A stretch of 64,000 bases of DNA from JASGMR01 sp963664675 (GCA_963664675.2 CAXXLB010000007.1:1-64000), one strand, 5' to 3'; counted from the first letter of the stretch, positions 16,520 to 27,120 are shown. Numbers and translations are program-made. Notes: generated by a model from the letters alone, not told the origin.

Positions 16520-17203
16520 ATGGGTACTTCCACTAATTATATTCCACCAAATGATGACGAATGGAAATTAGCAAAGCGATTTGTTACAAATTATTTAAAT
16601 GATCCAGAGAATACTTCGATATCAAAAGTTTTAGCACAATTTTCTGTGGCAATGAAAAATAATGAATCAAGTAAAAAAGTCTTTTCTAAATCAGTTGCAG
16701 GACTAATGGGGTTTATTTTTAGTGTTATTAACGAAGGATTAGAGAATACTTTAGAAAAGTTTGGCTTCGAAAATTTGCTTGATTCCCCAAGTGATGTTAT
16801 TTTGAAAGAAATTTTATATTTTTATACTGATGATGCCAGTTTGAGAGATGATTCAATAATGATAAATGCTTTGTCAAAATCTCTAGAAAATTTAGATATT
16901 ATCGATTTTGAAAATTTAGAAAAAATAGACGCAAAAATACTAATGAAAGAAATTTTAACAAATTATATTCAAATGTATTTTTCATCCTGTTTTTTTGAAA
17001 AAATTGAAAACATTAAAACAATTAAACAAACGTGGGAGATAATAAACGAAATAAATAAATATATAAGAAATAGTATATACACTTTATCATTTGACAAAAT
17101 GAAAAGTATTAATTTTAGTTCTTTAGCAGATAATTTTTTTGTATTAAAAATGCTTAATAAGGCTTATGATTTTTTTATAAAATTTTATAAGGATAATAAA
17201 TGA
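16520..17203 (+). CDS. qatB: QatB-like protein
   Basis: A 227-residue protein beginning MGTSTNYIPPNDDEWKLAKR, with an SVAGLMGFI segment, lying between a KAP ATPase and a QueC-like gene, exactly the place of QatB in Qat antiviral systems. QatB has no known catalytic motif and none is visible; the rest is helical and acidic. AAGGAG lies eight bases before the ATG. The stop overlaps the qatC start by four bases (ATGA at 17200-17203), so the two are translationally coupled. The assignment rests mainly on context and on the N-terminal pattern. Confidence 0.7.
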   Translation: MGTSTNYIPPNDDEWKLAKRFVTNYLNDPENTSISKVLAQFSVAMKNNESSKKVFSKSVAGLMGFIFSVINEGLENTLEKFGFENLLDSPSDVILKEILYFYTDDASLRDDSIMINALSKSLENLDIIDFENLEKIDAKILMKEILTNYIQMYFSSCFFEKIENIKTIKQTWEIINEINKYIRNSIYTLSFDKMKSINFSSLADNFFVLKMLNKAYDFFIKFYKDNK

Positions 17204-18567
17204 GTGAATTAGAGAAAGTATGGATAAAAAAAGGAAAGTATGATTTTCCAACAAACGAATATAGAAATTCGTTTTTATTTTCTATAAATGAAAAACCCAA
17301 AGGCAATGTTTATTCAAATATCAAAAATATTTTGAAGATGGTATTAAAGGAAAAATTTGATTATATATACGAAGATCTTTTTATAATAGCTCTTTCGATA
17401 TTTTCAGTGGATAAGAAGATTCAAAGAAAAAATTTTTATGATAATTGGACAAGAGTTCTCAAAATTTCCATTCCTGTATTGAACTTTGAGAAATGGGTAG
17501 AAACAAAATCATGGTGGGAAAGGTTACTTTCATATTTAACAGGAGATATATGGGACATAAATTTCAGAAAAACTGATGTAAAATATTTGAATTTACAGAT
17601 GAATATTTCTCCTTTAAAACATGCAAATGTTTCTCTTTTTTCTGGTGGATTAGATTCTTTTTGTGGAGCAATCGATTTGTTAGAAAGAGAAACCTCCTGT
17701 TTATTTATTGGTTATAATGAATATCCAAGGTTAAGAAAAAGACAAGAAGAATTATTCAATATAATTTATAAAGAAAACGGAGATAAAAATATAAACTTTT
17801 TCAATTTCAGTGCAAATTCGAGACCTCCCGTGAAAAAAGGGATTAAAGCTAAAGATAAAGATTGTGAAACTTCTTCTCGTGGAAGATCATTACTTTTTTT
17901 GAGTGCAGCTATTTTAATTGCTGGATGTATGGGCGAGTCTATACCAGTATATATTCCCGAAAATGGATTTATAGGAATAAACATTCCACTAACGAATAGT
18001 AGAAGAGGATCTTGCAGTACAAGGACTACCCACCCTTTTTTTATAAATGATTTTAATGATCTTCTTAAACATATTGGAATAAAAAATAAAATAATAAATC
18101 AATTTTCTTATAAATCAAAAAAAGATATTGTAGAACTGGTAAAAAGTAAGAGAGCTTTTATAGAAGGAGCCGGAAAAACAATATCTTGTTCGCATCCATG
18201 TGTTGCAAGATGGGAAAAAAATGAGTATCCAATTAATTGTGGATATTGTTATCCATGCTTAATCAGAAAGAGTTCGTTAGTAAATATGAATATTAAAAAT
18301 GATATATATAGCCACGACAGTGTTTCATATAAATTTATAAAAGAAAATCCTAAATCAAAAAAAATTAATGATCTGGTTTCTTTAATAAATACAGTTTATA
18401 GATATAAAATTTCCAGCGAGAAAGAAATAAAAAGATTAATACAAATAAACGGGAAAATTTCAAATAATGAAGCGGAATTATTTTTTAATCTTTATAAAAG
18501 TACTATGGAAGATCTCATTCAGTTATTTTCTGAAGATGAAAAGTTAAAAGAATATATAGGCTTATAG
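17200..18567 (+). CDS. qatC: QatC-like QueC-family protein
   Basis: A 455-residue protein related to QueC, the ATP-dependent 7-cyano-7-deazaguanine synthase, as in Qat defence loci. The PP-loop is SLFSGGLDS (145-153). A zinc-type cysteine cluster is C330, C334, C347, C350 and C353 (INCGYCYPC). The N-terminal 140 residues are an added domain absent from housekeeping QueC. The queuosine pathway genes queD, queE and queF are absent nearby, which supports the defence reading. The gene is intact, unlike qatA. No qatD follows. Confidence 0.85.
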   Translation: MSELEKVWIKKGKYDFPTNEYRNSFLFSINEKPKGNVYSNIKNILKMVLKEKFDYIYEDLFIIALSIFSVDKKIQRKNFYDNWTRVLKISIPVLNFEKWVETKSWWERLLSYLTGDIWDINFRKTDVKYLNLQMNISPLKHANVSLFSGGLDSFCGAIDLLERETSCLFIGYNEYPRLRKRQEELFNIIYKENGDKNINFFNFSANSRPPVKKGIKAKDKDCETSSRGRSLLFLSAAILIAGCMGESIPVYIPENGFIGINIPLTNSRRGSCSTRTTHPFFINDFNDLLKHIGIKNKIINQFSYKSKKDIVELVKSKRAFIEGAGKTISCSHPCVARWEKNEYPINCGYCYPCLIRKSSLVNMNIKNDIYSHDSVSYKFIKENPKSKKINDLVSLINTVYRYKISSEKEIKRLIQINGKISNNEAELFFNLYKSTMEDLIQLFSEDEKLKEYIGL

Positions 18568-19005
18568 TGAAATAATGTTTGGATTACAAATAGATGGTGA
18601 CGAACATTGTTTAAATATTTAGTAATTGCTTTTAAAATAATTATTTTATCCTTTTCAGGTACTAAATGAAATTATTGAGTATTGTTAACTATGGCAAAGA
18701 AATAAAGAAAATATATTCCTTCCCCACTTTGAATCGGATGATGGATTTTTTGAGTTTTTGATCACGATCAGAGATGTTTGTAGAAATTGATTTTGGAGAT
18801 TTGTATTAAGTAACTAAATGATTGAGAAATATAAAAAATGTTGTTCATACTTTATAATTGTCGCATATTTTTTATGATAAAAAGTTATATTTTGAAATAA
18901 AAATTTTGTTATATAAGCTGAATGCAACAATATTATAAAAAGATTTTTAAAAAAAATTTCTGTCGCCTTTTATTTTAAATAATATTTATAAGGGGAGTGT
19001 GAATT
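18568..19005. other. Gap after qatC; no QatD visible
   Basis: This 438-base stretch contains no TatD-like open frame and no HxH signature in any frame I followed. There are short stop-rich open bits only. An AAGGGGAG site near its end serves the gene at 19006. Confidence 0.6.
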
Positions 19006-20582
19006 ATGGGTAAGGAACAAGAAGAATTTATCATTAAATTATTAGATCAAGAAGAAAAAGCTTTCGTTGGATCTGAATTAGTAGAAAAGTTACGTGAAAA
19101 ATTTCCGGATTGCAAGGAGGATAATCTCAGAAAAATAATATCCAAATGATCCCAAGATGGAAAAATTCAAAATTCAAAACCTATGAAATTTGGCAAAAAT
19201 CAATATGCATATTTTTCAAAAAAATTGTTGTGGGGATATGATTTATTTAAAGACGTAATAAAAGAACATAAACCCGCTCTTTCTAGAGTTATTTTTGCAT
19301 TGAAAAGAAATAAAAAACTACTTAGTTTTGGTGAACTGTATAAAATAGCAGGTTGCTGCCATGATAGTTTCCGCTCATGCTGTAAAGGTGGAAAATATAT
19401 TGAATGATCTAAATTATCTTAAAATAGCTGAAAAAAAAATATATAAAGGAAAATATGAATTTGTATGTTATCCATCAATTTTTGAAGATGAAAGACAGTT
19501 TGAGCAGGAACTAGATAGATTGGAAAGTAGCACAATTTTACTTAAATTGTTATTGTACTGGTTAAAAAGGGTAAACATTATAAACTCAGATTATGTTTTT
19601 AAAGGACCAGGTAATAATTTTCTTGGCATTCGTAAAAACGACATCTATTGGGATGGATGGGCATATACTAATACCATTGGATTAGGGACAAAGGATAAAA
19701 AATTTCAAACTATTGTTGTAATAGATTTTTGTTCCAAAGACAAGTATGAGGAATATGATTTTGAAGGATTTAAAAATCGTGTTGAAAAAATTATATTCAG
19801 TGTCAAAAATGAACCACGCAAAGTTTTGCCGATTATCTTTGCTTATGATTTTTCCCCAACAGCATTAAAAAATATTAAATACAACAATTATATGTGTTTT
19901 AACATAGGCTCCATTTTAGGGAAAAATTCCCTTGAAATTGTTAATGGATACAAATCATTAAAAGATGAAGTTGAAAAAAATATAGAAGAAATGAGTGATG
20001 AAAATTATACTCAAAAAATCGAAGATAATTTAGGTAAAATTGATAAATCAGATGTTTCTGATAATTATGAGAATCTTAAAGGTCATTTTTTTGAATATTT
20101 GATGTTCCCTGTAATTAGGGAAATATACAATGAAAGGGATGCGCGTATTTGTCATAATTTTAAAGGATCAATAAATGGTGATAATTTTGAATGCGATTAT
20201 CATGTTGATATGAAAAAAAGAGGATATCTTTTTTGAATTGAAAGGATATAAGGAAGAAAGCATAATTCCTTTAGGAAAGTATAACGAGCAAACGAAAAAA
20301 CCTGAAAAAGATACTTTAAGGTGGTTTTTGAATCATACTCTTGCCTTATGTAAAAAAAAGGTGTATAAGAAGGAAGATCCAAAACCTTCAAAATTTTGTT
20401 ATATTACGACTGCACATTTTTCTAAAGAGGCCTTGAAGGTATTGGAAGAAAAAAATAATAGCAAGGAAAAACCTAAAGAAATTTCTTGTTTTTTTGATCA
20501 CGAATCTTTAATTAAGTTATTAAGAAAATATAAGATGAAAAAGGAAATTAATATAATTAAACAGTTTTATTCAAGTAAATAA
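19006..20582 (+). pseudogene. Winged-helix plus PD-(D/E)XK nuclease-like protein, three lesions
   Basis: Read across its lesions this is one protein of about 520 residues. The N-terminus (KAFVGSELVEKLREKFPDCK) looks like a small winged helix. The C-terminal part carries FECDYHVDMKKR followed, in the next frame, by IFFELKGYK, a D...ExK pattern of PD-(D/E)XK nucleases. Lesions: an in-frame TGA at 19147-19149, a frameshift near 19360-19380, and a +1 near 20213-20222 beside an A7 run. A good site (AAGGGGAG) precedes the ATG. It is probably a lost restriction- or defence-type nuclease. Confidence 0.65.
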
Positions 20583-20819
20583 TTTACCTTTATTTGTACA
20601 ATTTTAATTTATTAAATAACCAAAATTGACAAAAATTTGAGAGATACAATATCTTCACTCCGATTAGCGAAATCATCATTAAAAACGGAAAATTTTAATG
20701 GAAGATGATTTAAGATTATTAAAATTCCAAAATATGTGCATAAATTAGGAAATCATAGAAGTATGTTATTATTTTCATAGATTATTAAGTAATATTTTTA
20801 GGAGAGGAGTTATATAAAA

Positions 20820-21593
20820 ATGCAAAGTAATTTGTCTTGTATATAAGAGAGATCTTGAATCGCTTATTCAAAAGGGAAATGATCTACTTTTAGCGTTGAA
20901 AATAGAGTGCTTTCCTGAAAATGCGAAGAAAATATTGGCAAAATTAGGAAAAAATTCAAAAGATATTCCTTCGTTTTATAATGAATATCAGTCGTGGTAC
21001 TCAGAAGCTATGACTGTTGTTAAACAATTGCTGCCGGACAGATTCGATGATTTTGTTAACCATTACAAAAAGCCAAAAGTGCGTAAAAATATTAATTTTG
21101 AAAGTTACAGGATAGAAGATTTTCTTCAAAGAGTGGAAACAAGAACAGTCAATTCAAGCATAGCAATTCCGCATTTTGAACAACAGCTTGCAATTCTTAA
21201 ATCTGCAGAAAAATATTTGAGAGCTCTTTGTTTAGAATTCAACAATTGGTACAAGCAGATTTATTTGATTCTGAGATAGCAGCGGCAACTGAACTGATAA
21301 AACATAAGTTTAACAGATCGGCTGGTGCACTTGCTGGTGTAGTTCTTGAGCGACATCTTAAGCAAGTTTGCAATAACCACAATGTGAAAGTCACAAAGAA
21401 AAATCCTAATATAGCTGATCTAAACAATATTTTGAAAAATGCTGGAATTATAGAGATGTCAACATGGCGTTTTATACAATATCTGGCTGACGTTCGTAAT
21501 TTGTGTGATCATGACAAAAATACAGAACCTAATAATGATGAGGTTAGTGATTTGATAAATGGTGTGAAAAAAATTATTAAAACTGTATTTTAA
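20820..21593 (+). pseudogene. HEPN-like RNase/abortive-infection protein, frameshifted
   Basis: A GAGGAG site precedes ATG at 20820, but the frame closes after eight codons (MQSNLSCI). The next frame continues as KRDLESLIQKGNDLLLALKI into 20896-21279. A one-base insertion near 21217-21225 shifts it again to a frame ending at 21593. The last part has DVRNLCDHDKN, an R-x4-H HEPN-type motif preceded by a helical VLERHLKQVC segment. Two indels are needed to rebuild about 255 residues. HEPN RNases are common effectors in defence islands, which suits the surroundings. Confidence 0.6.
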
Positions 21594-21625
21594 TTCAAGT
21601 TGTAAGGATTACCACTTTGGGGACA

Positions 21626-21745
21626 TACATTATTTATTTTTCTTCACTTATCACCTAAAAACTGATTTTTAAGTTTCGAGCTAATGACCTTGAAATATTC
21701 TTTGTGTTTTTGGTTTATCAACAAAAAAATGAAATTACAAATTAT
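21626..21745. repeat. Dispersed repeat, TTCGAGCTAATGACC family (copy 1)
   Basis: About 115 bases (TTTATTTTTCTTCACTTATC ... GTTTATCAACAAAAAAATG) that recur at 29169-29280 with few differences and, in shorter form, at 24238-24310. It contains TCGAGctaatgacCTCGA-type arms, though this copy has one mismatch. Confidence 0.75.
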
Positions 21746-21750
21746 AGAGA

Positions 21751-22363
21751 ATGTCTGAAAAATCTAATATCTTGAGAGCTTTGGAAATGATATTAAATAG
21801 AATTAAGGCTGGGCAATTATTATTTTATGTATATGAAAGCAATGAAAATTTTATAAAATTATATGATGAAGATTTTATGGAATTAAATGAATATGATTTT
21901 TATAAAAGAAACAAAAATGAAAATATATATATTTATTTAGATACAGAAATTAAAAAAGATAAAGAAGATAAAGAAGATTATTTAATTGCCAATTTAGAAA
22001 CAATCTTGAAAAAGAAAATTGGTAAAACGAACCAAATTATGCGATTAGAATTGATGCTATCAAAATATAAGAATTATTATTAAATTAAAGAAAAATGATA
22101 TTTGGGAAGATGTTTTTGAGGTTCAAGAAGACAAAATTCAATATTACTTGGAACAAAAAAATCTGTTTTCCCTGTTAGAAAATGAAATTAAGTACCTAAA
22201 AAATATTCAAGGAATAATTCATGAAAATAATCGAGGCTACACTAATGGGCGTTATACGCGTGCCTATGACACTAAAATGTTGATAACAACTGATAACGAT
22301 GTAGATTCAAGAAATGATCCAAAATTTATCAGAGTTATAGATGAAATAGGGGTAAATGGGTAA
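21751..22363 (+). pseudogene. Hypothetical protein, split by one frameshift
   Basis: The frame 21751-22083 (MSEKSNILRALEMILNRIK at the start) is followed in the +1 frame by KKNDIWEDVFEVQEDKIQYY through to VIDEIGVNG at 22363. The second half has no start site of its own and overlaps the end of the first, so one shifted gene of about 200 residues is likely. No family is recognised. The start directly follows a copy of a dispersed repeat. AT-rich, K/N/E-rich composition. Confidence 0.45.
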
Positions 22364-22368
22364 ATAAG

Positions 22369-22550
22369 GACAGACACCATTTATTATTGCTTGTAACCTA
22401 ATTGTATAAAGCGTTTTTAGACCTTATTAAGGATAAGGTTCTCTTCGAAAAATCTGAAAGTGCCTTGAAACATAGCAATTTCATGCGATTTTTCTCGGTC
22501 GAAGAATCATAAAGAACAATGATTCTTCTTGACAGACACCATTTATTTTT
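22369..22550. mobile_element. Dispersed ~175-bp structured element (copy E1)
   Basis: Bounded on both sides by GACAGACACCATTTAT. Inside are three hairpins: CCTTATTAAGGATAAGG; the conserved-loop hairpin GAAAAAT...CTTGAAACATAGC...ATTTTTC (22447-22494); and GAAGAATCAT/ATGATTCTTC (22501-22528). Copies at 28996-29172 and 53857-54029 are nearly identical. The boundary words are those repeated around the RAYT gene at 24538, the likely mobilising enzyme. Confidence 0.7.
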
Positions 22551-22610
22551 CTTAAAAATTTTTATGTATGAGAATACAAAATGATTCTATAATAATTGAA
22601 TGCGATATTT

Positions 22611-22775
22611 CTTGATAATTATTTTCAAGTGCTATAATAAATTCAGGTATATATTCTTATTTTATTGTTATTTTTTCTTATTTCTCAGTTTGTAGTGAAG
22701 AAATCTCATATAGTAGTTAATTATAAAAACTATTTAACCAACTCTCGTTGGAAAAAGTGTTTTTATATATTTTTT
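22611..22775 (+). promoter_or_regulatory. Leader region homologous to the MATE leader at 63409
   Basis: It shares TTCAAGTG(C/A)TATAATAAATTC with the 63409 copy (TATAAT as -10), then ATATTCTTATTTTAT, CAGTTTGT and an AACCAAC-containing region. CCAAC-tctc-GTTGG (22738-22751) and a downstream T-rich run look like a terminator. It precedes the 22909 gene by about 130 bases. Confidence 0.5.
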
Positions 22776-22908
22776 TAAAAAATAAATACTATAGCAATAT
22801 GCCTGATAAAGGGTTATAAAAAAGGATTTTAAAAATAGTCAAAATATTATTGAAAATCAAAAACAAAGTAATAGCTTAAAGGAGTGAGAAATCATTTGTG
22901 ATAACGAT

Positions 22909-23541
22909 TTGAATGCTCGAAAAAAATTATTACAAGACAGAGAATATTCTCTCCAGGAAATGGCTGGGATTTTCGATTTAAAGAAAAAAACAATTGCGAA
23001 GTATGTAAAAGAGTACAGATCAGTAACAAGAGAAGAAAGATTGAATAATTCTGTTTTGGAAGAATATATTCTAAAAAGAAAAGAAGGATTATCGAAAAGG
23101 CAAACTTCTGTATTTTTGAATATAAAAAGGGAAAAGATGAAAAAATGTTCCAAAATGAAAATGGTTGAAATATTTTCTTATATTATTCTTTTGACTATTG
23201 TATATTTTTCTATTTACAAAATAATCAATTCTACTATCAGAGATTTTTGTATATTAGTTAAAAATAAAGATTTTTTTTATTTCAATTTCGAATATATTTT
23301 TAAAATGAACAAAAGTATAATTGATAAATTTTTCATTCATTTAGGACTTATAATATTTTTGTTCGTTCCTATTTTTATGTATGGACTTATTTTTGAAAAT
23401 AAAAAAATGAAGTGGTTTATAAAATTTTTTGTTTACTTTACTATTATTTTACTTATTTCTTTCTCTATTTTAGGAATTTTTTCCGCTATTATTTTAGGTT
23501 TGAATCGCATATTCAATTTTTGTTGGGATTTATTCCGATAA
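22909..23541 (+). CDS. Membrane protein with N-terminal helix-turn-helix
   Basis: A 210-residue protein. The N-terminus carries a helix-turn-helix (YSLQEMAGIFDLKKKTIAKY, about 13-32) and a second short DNA-binding-like stretch (LSKRQTSVFLNIKREK). Three or four hydrophobic segments follow from about residue 84 (IFSYIILLTIVYFSI and others). The start is uncertain: TTG at 22909 is assumed, with AAAGGAG about 25 bases upstream. It lies downstream of the leader shared with a MATE gene. The downstream DNA also has decayed coding character, so this may be a truncated gene. Family unknown. Confidence 0.5.
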   Translation: MNARKKLLQDREYSLQEMAGIFDLKKKTIAKYVKEYRSVTREERLNNSVLEEYILKRKEGLSKRQTSVFLNIKREKMKKCSKMKMVEIFSYIILLTIVYFSIYKIINSTIRDFCILVKNKDFFYFNFEYIFKMNKSIIDKFFIHLGLIIFLFVPIFMYGLIFENKKMKWFIKFFVYFTIILLISFSILGIFSAIILGLNRIFNFCWDLFR

Positions 23542-24107
23542 CTATTTCAGCAATTGCATATCAAATATTAATATTACATTCTTGGAAAGGAAGCAAATAT
23601 TCTTCATGAGGAAGAAAAATATTTGATTGCACAAAGGATCATTAAAATTCTGATTTTTTCTTTTCACTGCTAAATATTCTGTTATCAATAATAAGTTATC
23701 TTTTTTGGGGATATGAATTACAAAATCCGTTTTATTATGCATTCAATTTCTTTTTTCTTTTTACTCTTATATTTATATTTTTTTATAAAGATGAAATATG
23801 AATGGTTGTATGAACTAAGTAGCTATATTTCTCAAAAAGAATATACAAATGAGATCGAAGATATAAGAAATAGATATTATTGATCTTAATTCGAAAATTG
23901 AAAAATAATTTGAAATTTTCAGAAATAGAAAAAGAATTAAGAAAAAAAGAAGCAAAGATTGATTATGAGGAAGAAATAAAATACATAATAAAAAAGAAAA
24001 AAAGAAAAGATAAGGAAAAAAACAAAAAATTTTATTTTTGTGGTTTCTTAAAATATTTGGTTATTCCTATAAGTAAAGTAGGTGTTTTAATAGCAGTTAT
24101 TCAATAA
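23542..24107 (+). pseudogene. Decayed coding region, membrane-protein fragments
   Basis: Short frames with protein-like composition follow the 22909 gene. One is a 56-residue hydrophobic frame at 23713-23883 (MNYKIRFIMHSISFFFLLLY at the start); another is a charged frame at 23880-24107. Alternative frames in the same stretch also give sensible segments (WGYELQNPFYYAF), the sign of several indels. No family is recognised. Confidence 0.4.
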
Positions 24108-24224
24108 AAAAAACTTGATACTTATATATAAATCAAAATCAAATATGGACATCAATTTTATTCATAAGCATTGCAGAAAAGAGGCAAGTAGATGAATAGA
24201 GATATTTTTCCATGTTTTTCGGGT

Positions 24225-24410
24225 AAATAGGGACACCATTTATTTTTCTTCACTTTGCCAATCAAAAACTGATTTTTAAGTTTCGAGCTAATGACCTCGA
24301 TATATTCTTTGGGGTAAATTGGGGTAAATAGTAGGGGGTAAATAGGGACATGACACCATTTAAGGGTAAATAGGGTAAATAGGGAAAGAGGACAGACACC
24401 ATTTTATGAT
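24225..24410. repeat. Cluster of RAYT-type terminal sequences
   Basis: Repeated GGGTAAATAGGGACA and GACACCATTT words, with one copy of the TTCGAGCTAATGACC repeat between them (24238-24310), lie directly upstream of the RAYT gene. The same words border the ~175-bp elements elsewhere. Confidence 0.75.
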
Positions 24411-24537
24411 AAAATAAGATATAAATGATGATAAAGATGTAAAAGACGCTAACGATGCTGATGAAAAATAAAAAACAAACAAAGAAAAAACTGATTAAAT
24501 GGATCCTCCAATTTTTTCTGATAAAGGAGCTCGATAA

Positions 24538-25368
24538 ATGCCGAGGAAAGCAAGAATAGTTTTGGAAGGTGTAGCGCATCATATTACTCAAAAGAGGAAA
24601 TTACAGACAAAAAAATTTTTGAAGATGATGAGGATAAAAAAGGTTTATCTTGAATTTATTTCAAAGTACGCAGAGGATTATGATTTAAAGATTTATGCTT
24701 TTTGTCTTATGACTAATCATGTTCATTTTATTGGAGTTCCTGAAAAGAGTGATTCTCTTGCATTTACTTTTAAATATGCTCATAATGAGATATTCTCAAT
24801 ATTTTAATAGAAAGCATAGAAATAATGGTCATTTATGGCAGGGAAGATTTTTTTCTTGTCCTTTGGGAGAAAAGCATTTGAATCAAGCGGTTAGATATGT
24901 TGAGAGAAATCCAGTAAGGGCAGGAATTGTTAAGTATCCCTGGGATTATTTATGGAGTAGTGCTGGAGTGCATTCGGGGGATTTTTCAAGAGAAGACAGT
25001 TAATTGAATATTTGGATGAGGCGGGTCAGAGCATTGCGAGAAAAAAAGATGAAGATATATTGGATAAAACGAGACAGTCCACACGAACTACAGAACAAGT
25101 TCTCGGTACTGTCCCTATTTATCCATTTTCAATTTTCTCTTTTTTAAATGATCTGCATGAGTTAGGATTTAATTGGAATGCGGAAGGATGGAGAGAATAT
25201 TTAGGAGTACCAGATGATGAAGATTTTATGAGAGAGTTTAAAATGAAAACTAGATCCGGAAAGCCTTTTTTCAGTCAAGAAAAGATAGAGAAAATTAACG
25301 AATCTTTGGAAGATAATCAAAAAATTATTATAAGAAAAAGAGGAAGACCGAAAAAGAAAAGTGATTAG
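24538..25368 (+). pseudogene. REP-associated tyrosine transposase (RAYT, Y1_Tnp), frameshifted
   Basis: RAYTs are single-strand transposases of the IS200/IS605 HUH type that act on dispersed palindromic repeats. Visible are HHITQ near residue 16, CLMTNHVHFIGVP (the HUH-bearing region), and in a later frame GHLWQGRFFSCPL and RYVERNPVRAG. AAAGGAG precedes the ATG at 24538. Three +1 insertions between 24591 and 24639 cancel each other; another near 24783 and one near 25003 break the frame. Repaired, it gives about 275 residues ending in a basic KKRGRPKKK-like tail. It no longer looks functional. Confidence 0.8.
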
Positions 25369-25588
25369 TAATAATAAAATGGCTTCAGATCACATTTTTG
25401 TAGATGATTCAAACAGATTTTATCGATCGAAGTTTTTCATAAATTTACATGAAATTCTTCTTAATACACACCAGAAGGTATCTTTTTCCAAATCTCTTCC
25501 GATTCACGTTATTTTAATAGTGTTTTGTAGTATAATTAAGATTAGTATAATCACGATTAGTATATAAATTTAAAAAAAGGATGATTAC

Positions 25589-26967
25589 ATGATTTTTTAT
25601 GACAGGACTAACGAACGAAAGATTTTAAATAATTTTTTTAAAAAGTCTGGTTTTGGATTATATAATTCTCTATGGTAGAAGGAGAATAGGAAAGACATAC
25701 CTTTTTAAAATTCTCTACCCAGAAAAGAAAGGGAATATTTTTCACTCGGAAGACAAAATTACCAGTGAATATCTACTTGATTCTTTTTCTAAGCAGATTT
25801 CTGAAATTGCAGATATAAAGGGAATTCATTTTAAGAACTGGGAGGAAGCTTTTGATTTTGTTTTCTCAAATTCCGATAAAAATTAATTACCTTGGTTCTA
25901 GATGAGTTTTCAGTATATTGTAGGTGCTGCGAATGAAATCCCTTCAATTCTTCAAGCTCTTATTGACCACAAGAAAACTGATTTGAAGTTGATTCTTTGC
26001 GGTTCAAGCATTAGTTTTATGTATGATCTTTTATCCTATGAGAATCCTCTATTTGGAAGAAAAACAAAATATTCAAAATTAACTCCGGTAAAATTTTCTG
26101 ATGTTGTTGAATTTTTCAAAAAAGCCAAACCCAAAAATTATCATGATATTCTTACTTATTATGCTGTTTTAGGTGGAATCCCTCAATATCTAAGAATGAT
26201 AGATTTGAATAAAAGCGGATTAGATAATTTGAATAACTTATTTTTAAAGTTAGATAGCCCTTTGAAAGAGAGAACCGTTGTTTCTTTTATCTGAAGAGTT
26301 AAGAGAACCAAGGAATTTATCATTCTATTCTGGAAGCTATTTCCTTTGGTTATAAAAGTTCTGGAGAAATTTCTTCAAAAATAGGATATAACGATTCAAG
26401 GAAGATTCAACCATATTTAAAAATTCTGAAATCTCTTGATTTGATTAAAGAAGGTAGTTCCTATTACTGAAAAAAATCCATTGAGAACAAGAAAGGGTAT
26501 TTATAAAATAAAGGATAACCTTTTTGCTTTCTGGTTCAGATTTATTTATCCTAATTTATCATTCATTGAAAATGATAATGAGTAACGAAGGTTATGAAGG
26601 AGATCATAGTGAATCTCAATCAGTATTGCTCATTTGTTTTTGAAGAGGAGAAGCAATAGAAAATTTCTTTTGAAAAAATTCTCCTTCGATAGAATTGGAA
26701 ACTATTGGAATAAAGGATGTTGAGATAGATATACTTGCAGAAAAAAATGATGAATGGTTTGCAGGTGAATGCAAATGGACAAATAAAACAATTGGGATTT
26801 CAGAGTATAAAAAACTAGTTGAAAAAACAAGCAAACTACCCTTTGAAATAAAGAAATATATCTTTGTATCTAAAAATGGATTTGAGGAGAATATTATGAA
26901 TTTAAAAGATGTTATTCTTGTCGAATTTGGTGAATTTGATGGGTGGGATTTGAAAAACGGTGATTAG
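25589..26967 (+). pseudogene. DUF234-type P-loop ATPase, heavily frameshifted
   Basis: Fragments in several frames rebuild one ATPase of about 455 residues: IILYGRRRIGKTYLF (Walker A) near 25670, LILCGSSISFMY near 25990, GGIPQYLRM near 26175, a winged-helix-like SSGEISSKIGYNDSRKIQPYL near 26350, and a C-terminal nuclease-like domain with EIDILAEK...GECKW at 26707-26779. This order fits the archaeal-type ATPases with DUF234. At least five indels are needed, so it is a pseudogene. An ATG at 25589 with AGGATGA upstream is the likely original start. Confidence 0.7.
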
Positions 26968-26969
26968 TG

Positions 26970-27120
26970 TTGAGGGAGGACAAAGGAGACACCATTTATA
27001 GCTAATCTATCGCTTAAAGGGGGAAAGCAGAAATGCCTAAAGGCTAAAAAGCAGAATTGCTTCCCTACTGCTTAACTATCGTTCATCTATTGTTTTTACA
27101 TCGTTTTTAAGTTGGTGTTT
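26970..27120. repeat. Repeat mosaic between DUF234 remnant and abiE
   Basis: Contains one GACACCATTTAT word (near 26989), AAAGC-type units (CTAAAGGCTAAAAAGC) and 11-base units ACTGCTTAACT, ATCGTTCATCT, ATTGTTTTTAC from 27067. Confidence 0.65.

Noticed and set aside
16520..18567. Queuosine biosynthesis operon
   Set aside because: The QueC-like protein has an extra N-terminal domain and sits with KAP and QatB-like genes; no queD, queE or queF nearby.
24538..25368. Functional RAYT gene
   Set aside because: At least five indels interrupt it; only a repaired reading gives the family motifs in order.
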